A DNA stretch of 64,000 nt, from positions 72,917,239 to 72,981,238 of the forward strand of contig NC_135712.1 of assembly GCF_964656455.1 (NCBI RefSeq), read 5' to 3'. This DNA comes from Halichoerus grypus (lineage: Eukaryota > Chordata > Mammalia > Carnivora > Phocidae). A program made the translations under genes and the position numbers. Of the stretch, positions 56,601 through 64,000 are shown one piece after another. The notes beneath the pieces were generated by a model. It made no database searches. It was not told where the DNA came from and saw only the letters and a program-made list of their open reading frames with translations. How positions within the stretch are numbered: the stretch's first letter is position 1; each line of letters opens with the position of its first letter.

Positions 56601-56695
56601 GAGTTGAAGACATCAGCATGTAGCCTCGGGACCAGAGGGTTTGCAGAGCCAGCACCCTTGTCTCCAGCCATTTGAAGGGAAGCTGGAAGACGGGC
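53661..56695. other. Unannotated sequence
   Basis: No gene is supported. The longest frame in the window (194 residues, 54372-54956 plus) lies here; it crosses a small reversed MIR-like piece at 54580-54615 and has no recognisable domain. 54950-55160 and 55500-55760 are AT-rich, repeat-free by eye and may be conserved noncoding DNA. Confidence 0.42.
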
Positions 56696-56699
56696 GAGA

Positions 56700-56870
56700 T
56701 GAGAGAACCCAAGTGGGACGTGCATCTTGGGCAAGCTACACAGCTCTCTGAGCTGCCTTTCCTCCTCTGTGGCAAGGAGACTGTAACACTTACAACAATA
56801 GTATCCCCAGGGTTTTCTTGTTCAAGAAACAACATAGGCAAGATGTCTAGCACTTAGTAGGCACCCTGCA
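56700..56870 (+). repeat. MIR copy, plus strand
   Basis: 'gtgcatcttgggcaagctac', 'gagctgcctttcctcctctg', 'gatgtctagcacttagtagg' follow MIR from its centre to the 3' end. Confidence 0.75.
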
Positions 56871-57964
56871 GAGCCTTCTGAGCCCCATCTGTATCACATA
56901 CATTTCCTGTCCAAGCAAATAAATGTGTCCTGCGAGCCTCCTGTGGGCGAAAGCTGCCGGAAGAGGGACTTGGACTCCTTTAGGAAAGACTTTGCCTAGG
57001 ACTGTTGGAGGATACAGCAAATCATCAAGAGATGGGCATCACAGACATAATGGTGCTTTTTAGGAAGAAGCTGTAGTCCCTGTCTCTACATCTGCCACAA
57101 AGGAGTCGGGATCTGAGCACCCCGGGGCATGTCCTCCCCACGCTCCTCGCTCCTCTCCGTTCCCGTCCCTCCTCTAGCCAGCCTGCTCCCAGAAAGGCTC
57201 AATTAAGAAGGCATTTGCAGACCTCTCTGCGGCTGGCACCCCCACATTTTTTACATTCCCTGCCTCTGCTGTTTTGGAGCTGTGAGGTGTGTATGTGTGT
57301 GTGTGTGTATGTGTGTCTTATCTACCTCAGGAGAAGAGGGCAGGAGTCCTGTGACCCAGACTAAGAGGGATTTTCTCCTTTGACCTCATAATTCCAACTG
57401 GTAGAATTTTCTCCAGGTCCTAGCGCTGACCACGAGAGACAGGAGTGTCTTCTTAAACAGTGTTCTTAATTGTGTGTTGACTCTCTGGGGTTTCTGAGCA
57501 GACGCTGTTGTGGGCTCCTGGGGATTTCAGGATAAATGGGGTCTGGCTGCTGGCCTAGGGTAACCACAGTCAAGTGGGGGTGACACAGACTGATGCACGT
57601 CACTCTCCCACTGGGAGAGCTGTGATAGATGCCGCTCGCAGAAAGCTGAGTGCCATGGGGCCCCAAGGAGGCTACTGGTGATTAATTCTGACATGAGGCT
57701 CACAGGTCAGCCATGGCTTCGCACAATAGGTGAGGCTGAAACTGGGGTTCAGAGCTGAGTCAGACGCTGAGAGTGGGAGGATGGACAGGATTTCGGAGCT
57801 CTTGTTGGCTTCGTTTCTGGTCTGTGAATCCTTTTGTTCTCCTGGGTTTTCACACCAGTGAAAGCATTTCCCCTTCCCGGGTGTGACCTGCTCTTGCTTC
57901 AGACACCCCTTTGGGTGGGGCCTTGCAGGAAGGACTTCTCTGGCTGCCAGAGCTGGAGCTGGCC
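56871..57964. other. Unannotated, with (TG)n and L2 scrap
   Basis: A (TG)n with TA interruptions lies at 57287-57316. 57500-57610 has weak reversed L2 wording ('gttgtgggctcctggggatt'). Nothing else recognised. Confidence 0.45.
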
Positions 57965-57997
57965 AGATCCTGCCCAGATCCTGCCCAGATCCTACCC
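57965..57997 (+). repeat. 11-bp tandem repeat, three units
   Basis: 'agatcctgccc' occurs twice exactly and a third time as 'agatcctaccc'. Confidence 0.95.
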
Positions 57998-58164
57998 ACA
58001 CCCCGGGGACCCGCTGCCCCCCTTCCCTTGCCTCTTTCCCCTCCAGTGCCCCGTCTGGGGAAACTTATCCAAGTTCCAAGCAGTAAATTTAAGGCCTTGG
58101 CAGCCCTCCCACAGATGACTCCCAAATTATCCCATTCCAAGGGGGGGGGTGGGGAGGCCAGGAG

Positions 58165-58440
58165 TTCAGGCTGGAAGATTCGGCCCGGCCGTCGGAGAGC
58201 TGCGGGCGCCATCTGCTGGCGGAATCGAGCAGGCAGCCTGGGATGGGAGGCGGGGGCCGGGCAGGCGTGCAAGAGAGGAGAGGGCGACAAGCCCAGGCTC
58301 TGACAGGGAAGCAAATTCGCTGTTCAAAGACATCAGACAGAAAAAGGGGAGCAGGGGGTGTGCGTGCTCATGCACGTGTGCGTGCCCGAGTCGGTGCCTA
58401 TGCAGATTCATCCTCGGTGACGGCCGGCACGCTGGGTCTC
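58165..58440. promoter_or_regulatory. CpG-rich block with a CTCF-type motif
   Basis: I count about 22 CpGs in 58170-58435 in GC-rich sequence, with a CTCF-type motif inside. A 9-G run precedes it at 58141-58149. It could be a small CpG island, an insulator or an unmethylated enhancer. The 157-residue plus frame and 186-residue minus frame over it are overlapping and domainless. Confidence 0.5.
58206..58222 (-). promoter_or_regulatory. CTCF-type binding motif
   Basis: 'gcgccatctgctggcgg' (58207-58222 with one flanking base) reads on the minus strand as CCGCCAGCAGATGGCGC, matching the CTCF core CCASYAGRKGGCR at every position. CTCF organises chromatin loops, and motif orientation matters; here it points to lower coordinates. 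Occupancy cannot be judged from sequence. Confidence 0.65.
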
Positions 58441-59385
58441 TGGGAGGGTGCGCTGGGATGGGGTGCATGCTTCTGTTATTGTTCCATAGGGCGAGTATAC
58501 GGGACTGTCTCCAGAGGAAAAAGACAGTAAATAAGAAGGTAATCAGGCCCAGATGTATCCCTCCCAGGGAAGTTCCAGATGTCCTCTCCTTAATCCTCAG
58601 CCCAAACATGGGTGATGTGTGAGACTCCGTTGATTGCATTTTCAGTTGGGGAGAGTGAGACACAGCGTGATCAGGGCCTGGAGTGAGAACACCAGCTAAA
58701 CTACAAGCATCGTGGCCTGCGGACAAAGACCCTAGAGGTCATTCAGTCCATCCTCACCATTTGCAGAATAAAAGCCACGCATTCAGTGAGGAAAAAAGCC
58801 AAAGAGAGCTCAGCTTAGGTTACCTTGAGAGTCTCCGACCCTGAGTTCTGATGGACAAACCGCACTCCACCCCCACCCAGGATTTGTGCCAGGAGGATCC
58901 CAGGCAGCAACTCCCCTGCCCTGCCCCGACTCTAACCCACCTCTTCTCTATTTACCCTCTTGAAGGAATTTCCTAACCCGTAAATCTTGAGAGATTTATT
59001 ATTTCCTGCGGCTCCCTTAGTTGGCAAATGTGGCTTTCCGGCTCCAAACTCAGAACCACACTGGGATCACAGATCTTGAGTGGGAGCAGAAGTTCTCCCG
59101 GCTGGTGGCCGGGAGGACACCAGCCTGCCGTTACCCACGGAAGGGCCACCAAGGACACGGCTTACTTTCCCTGGCTCCCAACTAAAACTGCTGGAATAAC
59201 CAGATCAGCAGTTGTAAGAGCAGCCAGAAGTCCCAGGAGAACTGCAGGGCTTAGTTCCTCTCCTCACCCCACCTGGAAGAAGGAGGCGCTGGGCTCTCCC
59301 TGTCTGTTCTCCAAAACCTCTGTCTCTGGCTCTAGTCTTTTCCCCCCACTGGGAGGAAAATCTTCCTGAAACAGCTCAGCTTGAT
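58441..59385. other. Unannotated sequence
   Basis: 58725-58800 ('gtcattcagtccatcctcac', 'catttgcagaataaaagcca') is weakly MIR-class. Nothing else recognised. Confidence 0.42.
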
Positions 59386-59389
59386 ATCC

Positions 59390-59950
59390 TGCAGGCAAGG
59401 CCTCCTTTTTTGCCTGTAGAATAAGTCCAAACACCTTACAGGGTCTTCAAGCCCCGCCAGACAGGACCCCCACCTTCCTCTAACACTGAGCTTTCTTGTC
59501 GTGTTTTCACGCCTGCACTGAGTTCCAGCCATGTGGTCCTTCCCTGTCACTGGGCCTGCCTCCACCACCTGCCCCCCGACCCCGTGTTGCTCTGCACTTA
59601 CCCTGGCCCTGCTGTCACTCTCTACTTCCTGCCACCTCATATGCTCTTTCGTCTACCTCCAAGTAGTGAAATTTTGTTTTCCAAAGACCGATTTCAAAGG
59701 TCACCTCCTCCTGGAAACCCTCAGGGATCTCCTCCCTTCAAACTAGACAGAATCTCCTTTGAGTCTCCCAGTCTGTGTTTGGTCTATACCCCTGCAGGTC
59801 CTTGTAGACTGCTTTATTTTCTAGCTCCATGATCACATGGATTACACCCCCTCGTACATTTTGAGCACCTTGAAGGCAGGGGCGCCATCGAGTTCTCCTC
59901 TGTCCTCTTCCTCACTCCCTACCCCCCTCCAATGACACTGTCCCCAGCAG
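59390..59950 (+). repeat. L2 LINE 3' region, plus strand
   Basis: 'gaataagtccaaacacctta', 'cagggtcttcaagccccgcc', 'ctggaaaccctcagggatct', 'acattttgagcaccttgaag', 'gcaggggcgcc' follow L2 toward its 3' UTR. Confidence 0.75.
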
Positions 59951-60755
59951 TAAGGGTGCTCTTAGGGGACCTCGTAAGTGATATTCAGATAATCCAAAAT
60001 TTTGACTTTTCCAAGCTCTGGCTATCCTCCCTTAGGACAAATGAACCTGGAAGAACAACGTACTTCAGAGAAAACAGACAAACTCTTCACCACTGTTCCC
60101 CTTCTCAGGAGAGAGCACGGCCCGGAGCTCCGATGGGCAGGAAGCGGCTGTGCTGTGGAAGCAGCAGCTCCTGACGTGCCCCCTCCAGGCTCAGGATTGG
60201 CAGTGAGGCCTCAGTCCAGAGCTGAGGAGCTGTACTGAGAAGAAAGGAACCTGAACCCTCAGAATCCATACATGGAGAACTCCAGCAGGAAATCTCAGCC
60301 CACGGCACCCTCCATAGGTAACAGAGAGGGAAGATACCTCACAGCACTGATCTAGAGACGGGTCAGAGTTTCGAGGCCCGGCTTTGCTGTAACCAGCTCT
60401 CAGCCTAAAGCCACTTCCTCCCCCTTCTGGACAACGTGGGGCTGGCTGGCTCATCATTAACGCCTCTGCAAGACCAACACCCTGGCGTCACAAGGACACA
60501 CATCAGGCGAGTGTGGCCCTTCATTTGAAAACCTTCACATATTTTGTCTCCAAAATTAAGTCATCTAGAGAATGTACGTATCAGTTTCAGTCATCCGAAG
60601 TTCTCATTAAGAACGTCCAACCAATAGATCATTTATGTCCTGACCTTTGAGATTATTAATAGTTGACATTTCGTACGTGTGAAAAGTGAGATGTGAAAAG
60701 AACACATATATTCAGTGCCAAGATTTCATTTCCCTTAAATAATTTCTGTTCTTTT
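59951..60755. other. Unannotated with MIR scrap
   Basis: 60330-60430 is MIR-like on the plus strand ('agtttcgaggcccggctttg'). 60520-60720 is AT-rich and unrecognised. Confidence 0.42.
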
Positions 60756-60759
60756 TTTC

Positions 60760-61240
60760 TGATTCTTAGAGTGACACATATTTATTATAAGTAAATGCTG
60801 GAAATATAGAAAAGTATACTGAAGAAAAAAAAATCCCCTAGAATCCTACCCCCACCAAGGATCTCTGTGAACCCTCTGGTATAGTTCTTTCTAGACCTTT
60901 GTATAGACATATTTATGGATACTCTTTTGCAAAACTAGTGTCGTGTGAGAGATGCTATTTAGAAATCCTGGATTTTTGCATAACAAAATACTGTGAGCAT
61001 TTTTCCATGCCTACGATATTCTATGGTGTTATTTTTTTTTTTTTTAAGTAGGCTCCATGCCCAACATGGGGCTTAAACTCACGACCCTGAGATCAAGGGT
61101 CATATGCTCTACTGACTGAGCCAGCCAGGTGCCCCTATGGTGTTATTTTTAATGGGGTGTCATCCCATTAGGTGGATATACTATATTTTACTTGACCAAT
61201 CCTTTATGGTCTCATAAATACCTCAGTAATAAGGGACTTT
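60760..61240 (+). repeat. Old L1/HAL1-like relic split by a SINE
   Basis: 'gctggaaatatagaaaagta', 'tagttctttctagacctttg', 'tgtgagcatttttccatgcc' and, after the SINE, 'gtcatcccattaggtggata' resemble a common old LINE 3' sequence. Family is tentative. Confidence 0.5.
61037..61134 (-). mobile_element. Short old Can-SINE
   Basis: A T run, 'aagtaggctccatgcccaac', 'gagatcaagggtcatatgct' and the head 'ctgagccagccaggtgcccc'. The duplication 'ctatggtgttattttt' is exact at 61021-61036 and 61135-61150. Same short type as the copy at 6152. Confidence 0.93.
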
Positions 61241-61359
61241 CGGAACATTTCTGATATTTCAAAACTCTCTTCTTAATTGACTCCCTTGCTGTGGCTAAGT
61301 CACCCAGCCTGTCTCTGGCCTTCCTGACTGGCTGAATGATGGGATGTCAAACCCGGAAG

Positions 61360-61500
61360 AGACTTTAGGCATGAAGATTTACAGATCATTTAACAGATGG
61401 GAAAACAGAGGTCCAGAAAGGGCAAGTGCACTTCTCCAGTTCCCAAAGGTAGCTGGCGGCAGAGTCCTGCCCGGTGGGCCACTTCGCATCAGCCTGCCTC
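61360..61500 (-). repeat. MIR fragment, minus strand
   Basis: 'cagatcatttaacagatggg', 'aaaacagaggtccagaaagg', 'gtagctggcggcagagtcct' are reversed MIR. Confidence 0.75.
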
Positions 61501-61857
61501 CCTGATGTAGGGCCTGAACCCTGAAGAACATCAACTTGGAGCACACTTCTCAGGGTTTAAATGCAGGTGCAGCAGACCTGGGCATCTACTGAGCTGGCAT
61601 TCACACCAGAGAAAGGTCTAGGCTAAACGTCCGTGTTAAATATAAACATCATCATCTGGGACGCCAATTGTCCGTGATCTCCACAAACAGAAATCCTCTC
61701 TTAATGATAAAATGTTTTGTTTTCTCCTTTGAGGCGGTAAGACCGAGATGTTGAAAACAGCTACACAGGGCTGAGCCTCTTATAAATGGGATTTTTCAGG
61801 GAACTGTCACGAAGTGGCTTCAAGACTTGGGCATTTAGATACTCTCATTAAAATGAA
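61501..61857. other. Unannotated sequence
   Basis: Nothing recognised. Confidence 0.42.
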
Positions 61858-61861
61858 AGAC

Positions 61862-61980
61862 GGGTGCCTGGCGGGCTCAGTTGGTGGAGCGTGTGACTCT
61901 TAAGCCCCGGGTTGTGGGTTCGCGCCCTGCGTAAGGTGTGGAGATTACTTAAAAATAAAATCTTTAAATAAATGAATAAA
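61862..61980 (+). mobile_element. Short old Can-SINE
   Basis: 'gggtgcctggcgggctcagt', 'ccccgggttgtgggttcgcg' (box B-like), then 'aaaaataaaatctttaaata' with no CT-rich middle. The flanks 'aaatgaaaga' (61851-61860) and 'aaatgaaagg' near 61978 look like the duplication. Confidence 0.88.
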
Positions 61981-62119
61981 TGAAAGGCAGATCCAGTGTC
62001 TGAAGCCCAGGGCGGGTGCAGCAAGCCCACATCTTGGCTGTGGCCTCCCAGGTACCTGAGCCCGAATAAGCCATGCCTGTCGTAGGTAAATTCCTCACAG
62101 CTCTGGAGAAATCCTTCCA

Positions 62120-62315
62120 TGGGGAAGGGAGCGGCTGGGGAGCCCCTGCTTATGCTAACGAGGCACTAAATTAGTGCATTACACGCCTCATTTAGCACAA
62201 CTGTGCAAAATCTAAAAGTACTAATAAATTTTCCTTCTGGGGTCAAGAATCATAAAAGGATTGATGATCAACCATTAATTAGCAGAGAAATTAAAGCTTG
62301 ACGGCTTCTGTTCTA
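62120..62315. promoter_or_regulatory. Candidate conserved noncoding element
   Basis: An AT-rich, repeat-free block. It holds the palindrome 'gcactaaattagtgc' (62163-62177, 7-bp arms around one base), 'caaccattaattagcagaga' (two ATTA/TAAT cores) and 'aagtactaataaatttt'. Dense homeodomain-type cores are typical of developmental enhancers. This is inference from composition and motifs only. Confidence 0.4.
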
Positions 62316-64000
62316 TCCCTCCCTTCTCTCAAATGGCACAATTTGTTCAAAATGCTTTTTGCAAAGCAGTCTTTCTCAGATAGGGGGAAAAAATAGGCAG
62401 TATCAGCCAGGAGAGTGGCTTCCCTTCCCCCTGTGACTCTCAGAGAGGTGACTGTTCTAGAAGATCAGCCCTGGGCATTTTGTCAAGGGAGAAGGACCTT
62501 GCTGTCTTTATTTACTTATTTTTCCTATTAGCTTTAGTATAAGATACGTGTCTTATACCGGGAGCGATTTTCAGAAAAGGGCATTCTTCTTTGTCATTTG
62601 CACTAAAAAGTCAGTCACTCTTACGGGTCTCAGTGGCACCTGAACTTTGCCAGATGCTGCAAAGCAGACCCTTCTGGAAAGAAGGGAACTCGATCTTCTG
62701 CTTGAGTTCGCCAGTGACTCTTGAGGACAGATCTCTCACAATCCATTGTTCCTTTTCTTTCCCTTCCTCTTTGGATATGTATTTATGTATTACAGAAAGC
62801 TGGGCGTGGGGCTTTGTATACTTCGCAGCTGAAAATCTTGAACTTTCTGGAGATGTCTCTGCAGCTACCCCATGTGCCCACCGGGTTTAAAGTGGGACAC
62901 CAGGTTATAAAACACAAAGTACCCTTAGTGACACTACAGAGCTAACTTCTGCAGATGCTAAGTCTCCCCAGGCCTTGGCACTGCCAGAGGGGCAGGTGAG
63001 CGTCCCAGGGAGCCAGAGGGGCTGACCCCGAGGCTTTCCATCCATCACTAGATCTCCCAGGCGGCCGCAAATAAATTTAAACAAAAGCCTAGAGGAAGGT
63101 TCAGCTCATTTAAATCCCCGTGTGCTTCGGTCATGGCTTTGGAGGTATAAATACACCCAGATGTTTTAAACTTTTCCCCTGTTGTATCTAATCACCAGAA
63201 CAACTGGGGCTTCTGCGCCTCCCCTCCCAGCCCCTGCAGGGACACACAGAGAGCCTAATTAGAAGGGTTCTCCTTTGTTTCCCTAATAGCTCTCAGCCCT
63301 GGGGCGTCCAGAGCATTTGGTCAACAAGAGAAAATCTAATGTTTAAGGCTCCACTTGAGGTGACTACAGCCTGGCCCCACAGGGAATGGAGGGGCGAGAA
63401 GGGGGAGATGCAGCAGCGGACCAGGTTCCTGGGGAGCATCCCCGGAGATGGCTCTGGGTGGGGCCGTCAATGGGAGGGAGGATGGAACCTGCCTGGGCGC
63501 CAGGTCCAGTTCCTAGGCACAGGTACTAGAGCTGTTGCTGGGCCCTCGTTTGTCCTGAGGGATCCCTTCCTTCTCTCCAGGGGCTCCGCTGGAGCTCCGC
63601 CTCTGGCCCCCTCTGTCCAACCAGCAGCCACCACCCAGGTCCAGCCCAGGAATGGCTTGAATGGGGTTCTCCCTCCAGTCTCTACCACACCCTGGAATCG
63701 CCACTAGCCCCATGCATTCCCTCTACCACTGCATGAACCATCTTCCCTGGACACAGACCACCTCACTCCTGGCTCAGAATCTATTCCTGGTTCATCCTTG
63801 CTTCTAGAATCAAGAGCGAAGCTGCAGTCTTCTAGCCCTAGCCTCACCTTTCCCCCAGATCCCCCCCCCCCCTTATCCCACTGCACACCATGTGCTCCCC
63901 GAGCACCACCTGCCTTTCCTCTTGCTGTGCTTTCTACATCTCCACAGTTTGGCCTGGAAAAAGCCCAGCTGTCCTTCAAAAAGAAATCAAGTGGCCTCTC
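62316..64000. other. Unannotated sequence
   Basis: No interspersed repeat or gene recognised. 62540-62559 is a near-palindrome around TACGTG. 63146-63153 reads TATAAATA. 63061-63180 is AT-rich and may be conserved. A C12 run lies at 63861-63872. Frames at 62591-62945, 63339-63713 and 63704-63979 have no known domain. Confidence 0.45.

Noticed and set aside
58149..58726. 157-residue plus and 186-residue minus open frames
   Set aside because: They overlap each other in a CpG-rich block, where stops are rare. No domain is recognisable in either.
61862..61980. tRNA gene
   Set aside because: The box B-like 'ggttcgcgccc' belongs to a tRNA-derived SINE; the cloverleaf is not preserved and a SINE tail and target duplication follow.
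63146..63153. TATAAATA as a promoter
   Set aside because: A lone TATA-like word in AT-rich DNA. No start-site motif, CpG enrichment or downstream exon supports it.

Overview
The window is mammalian nuclear DNA, most likely from an arctoid carnivoran (bear, seal, weasel or panda group). The main evidence is 13 tRNA-derived Can-SINEs. Their head is the 'cacctgggtggctcagtcg' type, with a CT-rich middle and an (AATAAA)n/A tail. The canid-specific young subfamily ('gggatccctgggtggcgcag') and the cat-type body were not seen. An L1 3' UTR of carnivoran type, MIR, L2, MER5-type hAT fossils and MLT1 LTRs are also present. Genus cannot be decided by eye.

I found no protein-coding gene, rRNA, functional tRNA or known ncRNA that I can support. 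Every long open frame is either inside a repeat, overlapped by frames on both strands in GC-rich DNA, or without recognisable domain or conservation. The window reads as intergenic or intronic DNA. I name no host gene.

Layout. 1-4,460: unique DNA with young SINEs, MIR, L2 and one MLT1 solo LTR. 4,460-7,015: a decayed plus-strand L1 with an old short SINE inside. 7,016-19,200: mostly unique, GC-variable DNA with a second MLT1, a MER5A, L2 and MIR pieces, microsatellites and a 24-base G run. 19,230-24,510: a stack of L1s in both orientations and a MER5A split by L1 plus SINE. 25,900-26,345: a CpG-island-like block. 28,180-28,840: the best preserved L1 tail. 30,000-39,990: L2 and MIR fossils, a third MLT1 and a short minus-strand L1 with perfect duplications. 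40,010-41,460: an L1 containing a 200-base assembly gap. 42,570-45,600: a long L2, a MER5A and another L2. 48,860-51,140: a tandem-duplication hotspot with a SINE, a 53-bp exact doublet, an 11-unit 44-bp minisatellite and an outlying two-copy site. 58,165-58,440: a CpG-rich block holding a strong CTCF-type motif. 62,120-62,315: an AT-rich, homeodomain-site-like block that is the best candidate for a conserved enhancer.

Repeat family names come from recognition by eye against remembered consensus features, and boundaries of old elements (MIR, L2, old L1) are approximate to tens of bases. The regulatory calls are sequence-motif inferences. No previously undescribed system can be demonstrated here; the items most worth checking are the minisatellite pair, the CpG/CTCF block, the perfect 15-bp inverted repeat and the candidate conserved blocks.
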